From JBFMFB01 sp040752115 (lineage in GTDB: Bacteria > Pseudomonadota > Gammaproteobacteria > Burkholderiales > Sulfuricellaceae): DNA of 64,000 bases. The DNA lies in the NCBI GenBank assembly GCA_040752115.1, contig JBFMFB010000008.1, forward strand, positions 1 to 64,000. Direction: 5' to 3'. The notes under the pieces are model-generated. The model had not been told where the DNA came from and made no database searches. It saw only the letters and a program-made list of their open reading frames with translations. A program made the translations under genes and the position numbers. Position 1 is the first letter of the stretch. Each line of letters begins with the position of its first letter. Shown in pieces: positions 8,178 to 16,183 of the stretch.

Positions 8178-8944
8178 TCCGGCTGCGCTCCGCCCTGTTC
8201 GCGCTCGGCCTGATGGTGCTGGCGGTGGCGGCGCCGCTGGTTCCGGTCGCATCCCGGCTGGTTTTTCCGCGCGACGCCATTGCCCGCTACCGGCTCACCG
8301 CCCGCTGGGCGGGGACGGTACTGGCCTGGCTCGAAGCGACCTGCGGCCTCCGCTACCGGGTCATCGGCGCCGAGAACATTCCCGCCGCCGCGAGCGTCAT
8401 TCTGTCCAAGCACCAGTCGGCTTGGGAAACGCTGGCGTTCCAGAAAATCTTTCCGCCCCAGGTGTGGGTGCTGAAGCGCGAATTGCTGCGCGTGCCGTTT
8501 TTCGGCTGGGCGCTGGCGATGACCCGCCCGATCGCGATCGACCGCAGCGCCGGCAAGGAAGCGCTCAGGCAACTGGTGGCGCAGGGCAAGGACCGCCTGG
8601 AGCAGGGATTCAGCGTGGTGGTGTTCCCGGAGGGCACGCGCGTCGCCCCCGGCGAAAAAGGCAAATACAATATCGGCGGCGCCTGGCTCGCCACGCACAC
8701 CGGCGCATTGGTCGTGCCGGTGGCGCACAACGCCGGGGAATTCTGGGGCAGGAACGCCTTCCTCAAGCGCCCCGGCACCATCACCGTCAGCATCGGCAAG
8801 CCGATCGACCCCGCCGGCATGAAGCCGGCCGAGCTCAACGCCAAGGCGGAGGAGTGGATCGAGGGCGAGATGCGGCGCATATCGGGGCAGGAAGCCGGGT
8901 ACAGAGCAAGTTTAGCCACGAATGGCACGAATGTTCGCGAATAG
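8174..8944 (+). CDS. plsC: 1-acyl-sn-glycerol-3-phosphate acyltransferase
   Basis: A 256-residue membrane-bound acyltransferase that makes phosphatidic acid from lysophosphatidic acid. One N-terminal membrane helix (residues 5-30), then acyltransferase motif I as HQSAWE (HX4E in place of the textbook HX4D), the RPIAIDRS motif, FPEGTR and VPVAHNAG. It is coupled to gmhB by an ATGA overlap. The last residues (about SLATNGTNVRE) and the TAG stop are encoded by a CACGAAT repeat, so the natural C-terminus has probably been replaced or extended by an insertion. The core domain is complete, so activity is expected. Confidence 0.93.
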   Translation: MIRLRSALFALGLMVLAVAAPLVPVASRLVFPRDAIARYRLTARWAGTVLAWLEATCGLRYRVIGAENIPAAASVILSKHQSAWETLAFQKIFPPQVWVLKRELLRVPFFGWALAMTRPIAIDRSAGKEALRQLVAQGKDRLEQGFSVVVFPEGTRVAPGEKGKYNIGGAWLATHTGALVVPVAHNAGEFWGRNAFLKRPGTITVSIGKPIDPAGMKPAELNAKAEEWIEGEMRRISGQEAGYRASLATNGTNVRE

Positions 8945-9044
8945 CCATGGCGTTGCTCATGGGGCTGCGCTCACCCGGATGATATGCTGCGAACCGGCCG
9001 CGCTTCATTGTTCTTGTTCGTGCTTATTCGTGTCATTCGTGGCC
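8915..9044. repeat. CACGAAT-family inverted repeat, copy 3, entering plsC
   Basis: Left arm GCCACGAATGGCACGAATG, right arm CTTATTCGTGTCATTCGTGG. The first 30 bases are translated as the plsC C-terminus. The loop (TTGCTCATGGGGCTG, CGCTCACCCGGATGA, TATGCTGCGAACC) closely matches copy 2 and, in reverse orientation, copy 4. Confidence 0.88.
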
Positions 9045-9084
9045 GAACGCCGTTTTTGACTGAATTCGACGCTTACCCCTTCCC

Positions 9085-10110
9085 ATGCTCGTGCTCGGCA
9101 TCGAAACTTCCTGCGACGAAACCGGGGTCGCGCTCTACCACACCGAGCGCGGCCTGCTGGCCCATGCGCTGCATTCCCAGGTGGCGATGCACGCGGAATA
9201 CGGCGGGGTCGTGCCGGAACTGGCGTCGCGCGACCACATCCGCCGCGTGCTGCCGCTCACCCGCCGGGTTCTGGCCGAGGCGCAATGTACCTTGGCGCAG
9301 ATCGACGGCATCGCCTACACTCAGGGACCGGGGCTGGCAGGCGCCCTGCTGGTCGGCGCCAGCATCGCCGCCTCGCTGGCGTTCGCGCTCGGCAAGCCGA
9401 CCGTCGGCGTGCACCATCTGGAAGGGCACCTGCTCGCCCCCCTGCTGGAGGACAATCCGCCCCCCTTCCCTTTCGTCGCCTTGCTGGTTTCCGGCGGCCA
9501 CAGCCAGTTGATGCGGGTTGACGGCATCGGCCGCTACGAGCTGCTGGGAGACACGCTGGACGATGCGGCCGGCGAAGCGTTCGACAAGACCGCCAAGCTG
9601 TTGGAACTGGGCTATCCCGGCGGGCCGGCGCTGTCCGCCCTCGCCCACCTCGGCCACCCTGGGCGATTCAGGCTGCCGCGGCCGATGCTGCACAGTGGCG
9701 ACCTCAACTTCAGCTTCAGCGGCCTGAAAACCGCGGTGCTGACGCTCACCCGGCAGCACGCGGCGGACGAACAGACCCGCGCGGACATTGCCCGCGCCTT
9801 TCAGGATGCCATCGTGGAAGTGCTCACCGCCAAGGCGCTGGCCGCGCTCAGGCAGACCGGGCTGAAGCGGCTAGTGGTGGCGGGCGGCGTGGGCGCCAAC
9901 CGGCAGCTGCGCGAAAACCTGAGCCGCGAAGCGGCGCGCCGGAAAGCGGAAGTGTTCTACCCCAAACTGGAATTCTGCACCGACAACGGCGCCATGATCG
10001 CCTTCGCCGGCGCCATGCGGCTGCGCCACGCGCAGAACGCCGATCCGGGCTTCACCATCCGGCCGCGCTGGGATCTGGCCGAGCTGGAAGTGCCGGAAGG
10101 CAAAGGCTAA
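9085..10110 (+). CDS. tsaD: tRNA threonylcarbamoyladenosine transferase subunit TsaD
   Basis: A 341-residue protein of the TsaB-TsaD-TsaE complex that transfers the threonylcarbamoyl group to A37 of ANN-decoding tRNAs. Family marks: LGIETSCDETGVAL at the start, the metal-binding HLEGH (H111 and H115 by family alignment), LVSGGHSQL, DDAAGEAFDKTAKLL, FSGLKTAV, VAGGVGANRQLR and TDNGAMIA. Full length. It follows plsC after a repeat of about 130 bases, and a hairpin lies just past its stop. Confidence 0.97.
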   Translation: MLVLGIETSCDETGVALYHTERGLLAHALHSQVAMHAEYGGVVPELASRDHIRRVLPLTRRVLAEAQCTLAQIDGIAYTQGPGLAGALLVGASIAASLAFALGKPTVGVHHLEGHLLAPLLEDNPPPFPFVALLVSGGHSQLMRVDGIGRYELLGDTLDDAAGEAFDKTAKLLELGYPGGPALSALAHLGHPGRFRLPRPMLHSGDLNFSFSGLKTAVLTLTRQHAADEQTRADIARAFQDAIVEVLTAKALAALRQTGLKRLVVAGGVGANRQLRENLSREAARRKAEVFYPKLEFCTDNGAMIAFAGAMRLRHAQNADPGFTIRPRWDLAELEVPEGKG

Positions 10111-10118
10111 ACCTGTAA

Positions 10119-10146
10119 GGCGCATTAGCCGGAGACGTAATGCGCC
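10119..10146. terminator. Hairpin between tsaD and the convergent unknown gene
   Basis: GGCGCATTA and TAATGCGCC pair perfectly (9 bp) around a 10-base loop, between two convergent genes. There is no T-run on either side, so it could be a weak bidirectional terminator or another member of the hairpin repeats of this genome. Confidence 0.45.
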
Positions 10147-10167
10147 GGATGAAATAACGGCCAGCCG

Positions 10168-10962
10168 CTACTTCGCGCCGCGCAGCGCAGCCAGCCAACG
10201 CGCCAGCGTTTCGCTGCCAAGCCACTGAATCACTTTGTCCGGGAAGAACAGGAAGCCGGCCACCATGATCAGGAACAGCGCCAGCAGGGCATGGCTGAAC
10301 AGGCTCTCCGGCCGCAGGAAGCCCCAGTATTTCATGGTGAGAAACACCATATCCTTGCGATGCTCCGACATGCGCCGGTACTTGCGCAGCAGGGCGATCA
10401 GCAGGTAGACGATGTAGCCGCCCGAGAGCGACATGAGCATGATGCGGAACATGCCGAGCAGGTCCATGCTGCCCTGCGAGACCCGGTGGAACATCAGCGA
10501 CAGGCCGCCCATGGAAATCGAGGCCGCCACCGCGATCAGCACGTTGGCGATGTAGCGCCGGCGCTCGCGCGCGAGATCCTGCTGGCGGCGGACGAAGAAG
10601 CTGTCCACTTCGCTTTTCAGGTATTCGACCTTCTCCTGCACCAGCGCGGTGATCTCCAGCTTCATCACGTGGATGCGGTCGTCGATGGTGGCGCCCAGTT
10701 TTTCCGCCGCGTAATCCACCAGCTCCTTCACGTCGGTCTTGGTGAACTGGCGCTGGTTGTGCAGCTCGGCGGAGATCTTGTCCAGCTTGGCGTCCACTTC
10801 CCGGCTCGCGCCCAGCACCACGTCGCGCATCTCTCTGCTGGCCTGCTCGATTCCCTCGCTTGCCACCTCGTTGAGCTTGACGCTGGCGTGATCAATCGCG
10901 GTGCGGGAAACCTGCTCCAGGCTTTCCCGGGCGTAGTCGATTTCCTTTTCGAACCAGGCCAT
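10168..10962 (-). CDS. Unknown coiled-coil inner-membrane protein
   Basis: A 264-residue protein I do not recognise. Residues 1-110 are charged and helical with heptad-like spacing (SLEQVSRTAIDHASVKLNEV, VDAKLDKISAELHNQ, KEKVEYLKSEVDSFF). Three hydrophobic segments follow: about 139-158 (YIANVLIAVAASISMGGLSL), 168-190 (MFRIMLMSLSGGYIVYLLIALL) and 223-245 (HALLALFLIMVAGFLFFP), then a short C-terminal tail. There is no signal peptide and the N-terminal domain is probably cytoplasmic. It lies downstream of plsY on the same strand, separated by a repeat. The layout would suit a membrane scaffold or a partner of another membrane protein; no function can be assigned. Confidence 0.75.
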   Translation of the reverse strand: MAWFEKEIDYARESLEQVSRTAIDHASVKLNEVASEGIEQASREMRDVVLGASREVDAKLDKISAELHNQRQFTKTDVKELVDYAAEKLGATIDDRIHVMKLEITALVQEKVEYLKSEVDSFFVRRQQDLARERRRYIANVLIAVAASISMGGLSLMFHRVSQGSMDLLGMFRIMLMSLSGGYIVYLLIALLRKYRRMSEHRKDMVFLTMKYWGFLRPESLFSHALLALFLIMVAGFLFFPDKVIQWLGSETLARWLAALRGAK

Positions 10963-10999
10963 GGCATCCCTCCGGGATTATCCTAGAAAAAGCGTTTCA

Positions 11000-11122
11000 G
11001 CCACGAATGACACGAATAAACACGAATAAGAACAACGGGGTGCGACCGATCTGCAGCATCGGGGGAGCACGCCCCATGAATAACGTGATGATTATTCGCG
11101 AACATTCGTGTCATTCGTGGCC
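11000..11122. repeat. CACGAAT-family inverted repeat, copy 4 (reverse orientation)
   Basis: Left arm GCCACGAATGACACGAATA, right arm ATTCGTGTCATTCGTGGCC. The loop is the reverse complement of the copy 2 and 3 loops (GGGGTGCGACCGATCTGCAGC, GGGGGAGCACGCCCCATGAA). It starts right after the plsY stop in the direction of transcription. Confidence 0.87.
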
Positions 11123-11139
11123 AACTGCCATTTATAGGT

Positions 11140-11766
11140 TTACCGGGGCGGCGTGTCGCCCGGCTTCGGCTTCTCGCCGATCCGGCCTTCCTTGCCGGCG
11201 AGAAGATTCCGGATATTGGCCTTGTGGCGCCAGGCCAGCAGCAGCGACAGACAGAGCACCGCCACGGCCTGGATGCCGGCGCCGAGATACGCCAGCGCAA
11301 ACAGGGGCGCAAAACCGGCGGCGATCAGCGCGGACAGCGAGGAGGTGCGCCACATCCAGGCGGCGAGCAGCCAGGTGGCCAGCACGCTCAAACCCAGCCA
11401 GGGGCTGAACGCCAGCAGTATCCCCAGCGCCGTCGCCACCCCCTTGCCGCCGTGAAAGCCGAAAAACACTGGATAGATATGCCCGGCAAAAACGGCGAGC
11501 GCCGCCGCTGCCACCAGGGAGTCGCCCAGGCCGGCGCCCGGCGCGAGCTTCTGCACCAGGAACACGGCAAGCCAGCCTTTGGCGGCATCCCCCAGCAGGG
11601 TGAGCGCTGCCGCGAGCTTTTTGCCGGTGCGCAGGACGTTGGTTGCGCCCGGATTGCCGGAGCCGAAGGAACGCGGGTCGGCCAGGCCGAATGCCTTGCT
11701 GACGATCACCGCGAAGGAAAGCGAACCGATCAGATAGGCGGACAAGACGAAGGCTATCGTGGGCAT
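11140..11766 (-). CDS. plsY: Glycerol-3-phosphate acyltransferase PlsY
   Basis: A 208-residue integral membrane enzyme that acylates glycerol-3-phosphate from acyl-phosphate, the step before PlsC. Family motifs: SYLIGSLSFA-like start, DPRSFGSGNPGATNVLRTGKK (motif 1), the GHIYPVFFGFHGGKGVAT motif and a final membrane segment followed by RHKANIRNLLAGKE. The ATG at 11766 gives the standard N-terminus; the open frame extends further upstream without support. Divergent from folB, with 82 bases between start codons. Confidence 0.96.
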   Translation of the reverse strand: MPTIAFVLSAYLIGSLSFAVIVSKAFGLADPRSFGSGNPGATNVLRTGKKLAAALTLLGDAAKGWLAVFLVQKLAPGAGLGDSLVAAAALAVFAGHIYPVFFGFHGGKGVATALGILLAFSPWLGLSVLATWLLAAWMWRTSSLSALIAAGFAPLFALAYLGAGIQAVAVLCLSLLLAWRHKANIRNLLAGKEGRIGEKPKPGDTPPR

Positions 11767-11848
11767 AGTAAATGGCTTACAATTCTCGGCTTTCATTCTA
11801 CGGCAAAAACCGCTTTGGGCGTAGCCGCGCACATCGCTCCCGCATCGC

Positions 11849-12205
11849 ATGGACATCGTTTTTCTTCACGAATTCAAAATCGACACCGTCATCGGCATCT
11901 ACGAGTGGGAACGGGAGCTGCCGCAAACCGTCCAGCTCGACCTCGAAATCGGCCTGCCGCACAGCCGCGCCGCCGAGACGGACGACGTGGCGGACACTAT
12001 CGATTACGGCGCGGTGGTGGAACGGATCAGGACGAGCCTGACGCAGCGGCGCTTCTCGCTGGTGGAAGCCCTGGCGGAGCACGTGGCGCAGATCATCCTG
12101 GCCGAATTCGGCGCCCCCTGGGCGAAAGTCAGCGTCACCAAGCTCGGACTGATCCGCGGCGTGAAACGGGTCGGCATCACGATCGAGCGCGGCAGCAGGC
12201 TGTAG
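11849..12205 (+). CDS. folB: Dihydroneopterin aldolase
   Basis: A 118-residue folate-pathway enzyme that splits dihydroneopterin into hydroxymethyl-dihydropterin and glycolaldehyde. The family pattern is visible: IGIYEWERELPQTVQLDLEI at the N-terminus, TIDYGAVVERI, FSLVEALAEHVAQ (with the catalytic-pocket Glu) and VSVTKLGLIRGVKRVGITIER. Normal length. It is a single gene divergent from plsY, followed by a 400-base stretch of repeats. Confidence 0.94.
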   Translation: MDIVFLHEFKIDTVIGIYEWERELPQTVQLDLEIGLPHSRAAETDDVADTIDYGAVVERIRTSLTQRRFSLVEALAEHVAQIILAEFGAPWAKVSVTKLGLIRGVKRVGITIERGSRL

Positions 12206-12620
12206 AAAAAGTGAGCGAGCGGGATGAAGCGCAAGGCGCCCGGCGCACAGCGACCGAGAAAACGAAGTTTCAGCGGATGCTCGCTTCGCGCTGCGAAGTT
12301 AAGCCCGTCAGGGCGGCGGGAGCTACATATCTGAAGGATAGGCGAGGGAGCGAGCACCGCGCAACGCAGCGATTCGCCCGCGCAGCCACTTTTTCAGAGC
12401 TTCCCTAATATTTGGGCCGATTAATTACGAGACATGGGGAAATGTGTAGGTTGGGTTAGCGGCTTCATCGCGTAACCCAACAAACCTAATCCTCACCTGC
12501 GTTCGACAGGAAGATTTGGACTTGTTGGGTTACGGCGCAAAAAGCCGCGCCTAACCCAACCTACATGAAGGCGCCGCGCAGGTTCCTGGCACAATGTTTC
12601 GCAATTTATGCTTTTCAATT
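12206..12620. repeat. Composite repeat region between folB and xerD
   Basis: No gene is visible. Two structures are present. At about 12205-12405 the left end AAAAAGTGAGCGAGCGGG pairs imperfectly with the right end CGCGCAGCCACTTTTTC, with GGATGCTCGCTTCGCGCTGC in the middle. At 12448-12565 TGTAGGTTGGGTTAGCGGC pairs with GCCTAACCCAACCTACA, with CGTAACCCAACAA and TTGTTGGGTTACG inside. Both look like dispersed intergenic hairpin repeats between convergent genes. Confidence 0.65.
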
Positions 12621-13544
12621 CTAGCCGCGCGGGTGATGCCTGGCATGTAGCTGCTTCAGCCGTTCGAGCGCGACGTGGGTGTAGATCTGGGTGGTGGAGA
12701 TGTCCGAGTGCCCCAGCAGCATCTGCACCACGCGCAAGTCCGCGCCGTGGTTGAGCAGGTGGGTGGCGAAGGCGTGACGCAGGGTGTGCGGCGACAGCGG
12801 CTTGTCGATGCCGGCCCGCCCGGCATGGCGCTTGATCAGGTGCCAGAAGGCCTGGCGCGTCATGGCCCCGCCGCGCCGGGTAACGAACACCGCATCGCTC
12901 GCCCTGCCGTTCAGCAGTTCCGGCCGGGCTTGCGCGGCGTAGCGCTTGAGCCATTCGGCCGCCTCCTCGCCCAGCGGCACCAGCCGCTCCTTGCCGCCCT
13001 TTCCCATGACCCGCACCACGCCCATTTCCAGGCTGAGGCCGGAGAGGCCGAGCGCCACCAGCTCCGACACGCGCAGTCCGGTGGCGTACAGCGTTTCCAG
13101 CATGGCCCGGTCGCGCAATCCCGCGGCATTGCCGGTATCCGGGGCATGGAGCAGCTGCTCCACGTCGGCCTCGCTCAATGACTTGGGCAAGGCACGGGGC
13201 AGCTTGGGCATGTCGATCTGCAGGGTGGGGTCGGCCGCGATCTTCCCCTGCCGCAGCAGGTAGCGATACAGGCGGCGCAGGCTGGAAAGCAGCCGGCCGG
13301 TAGTGCGCGCCTTGGCGTGCGCGACGTTGACCTGGTGCGACAGGTAGGCCATCAGGTCGCCCCGTCCGGCCAGCAGCAGCGTCTTGCCGCCCTCCTTTTC
13401 CAGCCAGCGCGCGAACTGGCTGAGGTCGCGCCGGTAGCTTTCCAGGGTGTTGCGCGCCAACCCGTCCTCCAGCCACAGCGCGTCGCAAAATTCGTCGAGC
13501 AGGGCCTGGTTCGGGGATCCAGCTCCGCTATCCGGCGTGTTCAT
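12621..13544 (-). CDS. xerD: Site-specific tyrosine recombinase XerD
   Basis: A 307-residue recombinase that with XerC resolves chromosome dimers at dif under FtsK control. An N-terminal SAM-like core-binding domain (LDEFCDALWLEDGLARNTLESYRRDL) is followed by the catalytic domain with R in ATGLRVSELV, HTLRHAFATHLL, LLGHSDISTTQIYTHV. It lacks the IntI-specific insert found in the recombinase at 467-1441, so the two are different types. The start overlaps the end of ogt by 17 bases; it is the last gene of a TPR-ogt-xerD operon. Confidence 0.95.
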   Translation of the reverse strand: MNTPDSGAGSPNQALLDEFCDALWLEDGLARNTLESYRRDLSQFARWLEKEGGKTLLLAGRGDLMAYLSHQVNVAHAKARTTGRLLSSLRRLYRYLLRQGKIAADPTLQIDMPKLPRALPKSLSEADVEQLLHAPDTGNAAGLRDRAMLETLYATGLRVSELVALGLSGLSLEMGVVRVMGKGGKERLVPLGEEAAEWLKRYAAQARPELLNGRASDAVFVTRRGGAMTRQAFWHLIKRHAGRAGIDKPLSPHTLRHAFATHLLNHGADLRVVQMLLGHSDISTTQIYTHVALERLKQLHARHHPRG

Positions 13545-13995
13545 GGTGCAGCAGCCAGCGCTTGATGGACAGCGGATCGCCGCCGGTGCTGTTCATGAAG
13601 CCGCCCAGGCCGTGGCGGGCCAGCACGCGGTGGCAGGGGATGATGACCGGGATCGGATTCGCGCCGCAGGCCTGGCCCACCGCGCGCGGGGCGGAATCGA
13701 GTTTGGCCGCGAGCTCGCCGTAGGTCAGGGTGCGCCCGGCGGGGATTTCCTGGAGCGCTTGCCATACCTTGTGCTGGAACGCCGTTCCCCGAGGTTCGAG
13801 CGGCAGGTCGAAACGGAAAGCGGGGTCCTGCAGATAAGCCCGCAGCTGGGCGCATACCCGCTCCGCCAGCGGGTCTTGCGGGGCGAGCGCGTCGCTGTCC
13901 GGCGGCAGGAAATCGATCCCCGTCACCCTGCCGCCCTCGGTGCGGATGCCCAGCACGGCAAAAGGGGTGGCAAACTTCGCCTGATAGGGTTTCAT
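13528..13995 (-). CDS. ogt: Methylated-DNA--protein-cysteine methyltransferase
   Basis: A 155-residue suicide repair enzyme that moves the alkyl group from O6-alkylguanine to its own cysteine. The active site PCHRVL is in place, preceded by the GxxxxYGELA helix region (GRTLTYGELAAKL), the AVGQACGANPIPVIIPCHRV segment and followed by GLGGF. The N-terminal domain is short, as in Ogt rather than the two-domain Ada. Its ATG overlaps the stop of the upstream TPR gene by four bases and its end overlaps xerD by 17. Confidence 0.93.
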   Translation of the reverse strand: MKPYQAKFATPFAVLGIRTEGGRVTGIDFLPPDSDALAPQDPLAERVCAQLRAYLQDPAFRFDLPLEPRGTAFQHKVWQALQEIPAGRTLTYGELAAKLDSAPRAVGQACGANPIPVIIPCHRVLARHGLGGFMNSTGGDPLSIKRWLLHHEHAG

Positions 13996-15695
13996 GGCTG
14001 AAGCCGATCCAGGGCGCGCCGGATTTCCTGCTGCCGTGCAGGATCGCTGGCGGCTTTCAGCAACTGCCGGTATTGCGCCCGGGCATCCCCGGCGAAGCCG
14101 GCACGGGCCAGGCTGGCGGCGGCGAAGCTGCGCGCGCTCTGCTCGAAGGCGGAGTCCTTGCCGCCCCCAAGGCTTGCCGCGAGCAGGAAATGCGCGGCCG
14201 CCGCCGGGTAATCCTTGCGCTTTTCGGCCAGGAGCCCCCGTTCGAACCGGATTTCCCGCTGCAACGCCGCATCGCCCGGGGTGTCCAGGGCTTTCAGCAG
14301 TTGTTCCGCGAAATTTTCCTGATCGGCGGCGGCCAGCTTGCGCGCGACCGCCAGCAATTTTCCGGCCGTTTCGTCCGGCAACGGGCCTTCCTGCGCCAGC
14401 ACTTGCTGCGCCGCCCCGAGAGCCTCCTGCCCGGCGCCGGCGGCAGCGAAAACCTGCGCCAGCGTGAGCTGCCATTCTTCCGCCGGCACATCCGTGGGCG
14501 CCGCCGCGCCGCGCAGCAGCCGCGCCGCCAGGAGATATTCCCCCGCCCGGCAGGCCGACCGTCCCAGCAGCGTGCGCGCCTCCGGCACCATGCCGGAATG
14601 ATCCTTCCCCAACGGCCCCTCCGCAAACAACCGGTTTGCCGTCACGCGCATGTTCTGCTGCAACAGCGAGGCGACCAGCCGGGTCTGCGCTTCCCCGCGC
14701 AACCCGCTTTCCTTGCCGTTGGCGGCAAGGTAGGCGAACAACGCCCGCGCCGTCGGCGGGGAATCCGCCTCCTCCCGCTGCGCCAGGGCAAGCCAGGCCG
14801 CGTCTTCCCCGAGCAGCAGCTGGTTCCGGTTGCCCGCCGCCAGCGCGTGCGCGAAGTAGCTTTGCCAGAGCTGGCCGGCGCCGACGGCGGTGAATTCCCG
14901 CGCCGGCGAATCCGGCTCGTTCAGCAGGCGCTCCCCAGCCTCGACCTGGAGGGTAGTATCCCGCTGCGCGCTCGCCGCTTCGGCCAGCACCGCCCAGTAC
15001 ACCGCGCCATCGCTTTTCTGCAGTGCCGCCCGGGCGCTGCCGATCGCCGCTTCCGGCCCGACCAGTCCCGCCTTCAGGCGGATCATGAGCTTGAGCGGCC
15101 CTTCGTCCAGCCGCGAAAGCCACGGCACGGCTTCCGCCGCCTTGCCGTTCGCCGCCAGCGCCTGCGCGAAACGGGCGATCTCGGCCTTTTCCAGCGGCTG
15201 GTAATCCTGCTGGTAGCGCAGCATCGCAAGGTAAGCCTCGTCCGCCTTGTGCTCGGCAAGATAGCTCTGGATGACCAGCCGGCGCGCTTCGCGCATTTCC
15301 TCCGGCGGCAGGCCGGCGTCCCACAGCAGCCGCGCCAGGCCGGCGCGCGCCTGTTCCCCGGCCCCGGATTCGACTGCCGCCCGAACGGCGTACCAGCGCG
15401 CCTTCTGCCGCAATTCCGGCGATGCGTCGGCCGGCAGCGCGTCCACCCGCTGCAGCAGTTCCTGCGACTGGTCGAGGCGGTGGAGCAGATCAAGCCGCAC
15501 TCCCTCCCATTCCAGCCAGAGCGGCCTTTCCCCGCTGCTGGCCGGCTGGGCGCCGTCGGCCAGCGAAAGCGCAAGCTGCGGCGCGCCGGCCTCGGCAAGC
15601 CGCGCAACAGCCTGGGGCGAAATCGTGGAAGCCGCATCGGCATTCGGCGCGGCGGCGAGCGTCAGAAGCAACAGGGGCGAGATGAAGTGGCGCAT
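13992..15695 (-). CDS. Exported TPR/alpha-solenoid protein of unknown function
   Basis: A 567-residue protein with a signal peptide (residues 1-21, RHFISPLLLLTLAAAPNADA). The rest is almost entirely Ala/Leu-rich helical pairs in the style of degenerate TPR repeats, for example LAEHKADEAYLAMLRYQQ, ALAANGKAAEAVPWLSRL, LLAEKRKDYPAAAAHFLLAA and the last SLARAGFAGDARAQYRQLLKA. No catalytic motif is visible. It is probably periplasmic and scaffolding. It is the first gene of the operon with ogt and xerD, joined by an ATGA overlap. Its function cannot be inferred from those neighbours. Confidence 0.85.
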   Translation of the reverse strand: MRHFISPLLLLTLAAAPNADAASTISPQAVARLAEAGAPQLALSLADGAQPASSGERPLWLEWEGVRLDLLHRLDQSQELLQRVDALPADASPELRQKARWYAVRAAVESGAGEQARAGLARLLWDAGLPPEEMREARRLVIQSYLAEHKADEAYLAMLRYQQDYQPLEKAEIARFAQALAANGKAAEAVPWLSRLDEGPLKLMIRLKAGLVGPEAAIGSARAALQKSDGAVYWAVLAEAASAQRDTTLQVEAGERLLNEPDSPAREFTAVGAGQLWQSYFAHALAAGNRNQLLLGEDAAWLALAQREEADSPPTARALFAYLAANGKESGLRGEAQTRLVASLLQQNMRVTANRLFAEGPLGKDHSGMVPEARTLLGRSACRAGEYLLAARLLRGAAAPTDVPAEEWQLTLAQVFAAAGAGQEALGAAQQVLAQEGPLPDETAGKLLAVARKLAAADQENFAEQLLKALDTPGDAALQREIRFERGLLAEKRKDYPAAAAHFLLAASLGGGKDSAFEQSARSFAAASLARAGFAGDARAQYRQLLKAASDPARQQEIRRALDRLQP

Positions 15696-15728
15696 GGCGC
15701 TATTCTAGCGGCGCCGCGGCGCGGCGGC

Positions 15729-15767
15729 AAAAAAGAAGGCGCCGGGATCCTGCCTGATCCCGGCGCC
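15729..15767 (-). terminator. Intrinsic terminator of the rpsP operon
   Basis: On the minus strand GGCGCCGGGATC and GATCCCGGCGCC pair perfectly (12 bp) around a 6-base loop and are followed by TTCTTTTTT. It lies just past the rplS stop and ends the rpsP-rimM-trmD-rplS transcript before the TPR gene. Confidence 0.92.
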
Positions 15768-15793
15768 TGGAGACAAAACAGTAAAAAAGCTCG

Positions 15794-16165
15794 TTACGCC
15801 TGCGCGCTGCGGGCGGCCAGCTTTTCCTTGATGCGCGCGGATTTGCCGGAGCGTTCGCGCAGGTAGTACAGCTTGGCGCGGCGCACGTCGCCGCGGCGCT
15901 TGACCTCGATGCTGGCGAGCAGCGGCGAGTAGGTCTGGAAGGTGCGCTCCACGCCTTCGCCGGAAGAAATCTTGCGCACGATGAACGAGGAATTCAGGCC
16001 GCGGTTGCGCCGGGCGACGACCACGCCCTCGAACGCCTGCACCCGCTTGCGCTCGCCTTCCACCACGTTGACGTTGACCACCACGGTATCGCCGGGAGCG
16101 AAGTCCGGAATGCTTTTGCCCAGGCGGGCAATTTCTTCCTGTTCCAGTTGTTTGATGATATCCAT
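15794..16165 (-). CDS. rplS: 50S ribosomal protein L19
   Basis: A 123-residue ribosomal protein at the 30S-50S interface. The family sequence is plain: FAPGDTVVVNVNVVEGERKR, QAFEGVVVARRNRGLNSSF, VRKISSGEGVERTFQTYSP and VKRRGDVRRAKLYYLRERSGKSARIKE. The start at 16165 is chosen because an AAGGAGC ribosome-binding site lies about seven bases upstream; the longer open frame from 16180 would include that site in its coding region. Last gene of the rpsP operon, 18 bases after trmD. Confidence 0.98.
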   Translation of the reverse strand: MDIIKQLEQEEIARLGKSIPDFAPGDTVVVNVNVVEGERKRVQAFEGVVVARRNRGLNSSFIVRKISSGEGVERTFQTYSPLLASIEVKRRGDVRRAKLYYLRERSGKSARIKEKLAARSAQA

Positions 16166-16183
16166 TTGAAGCTCCTTCAATGT

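Noticed and set aside
9085..9511. Overlapping plus-strand frame from 8984 as a separate gene
   Set aside because: It is a shifted reading of tsaD and of the CACGAAT repeat, rich in Arg/Ser/Pro with no family features.
13528..15324. A 598-codon frame across the TPR gene and ogt
   Set aside because: Only its last 155 codons (ogt) are real; the rest is a frame-shifted shadow of the TPR gene, not a fusion.
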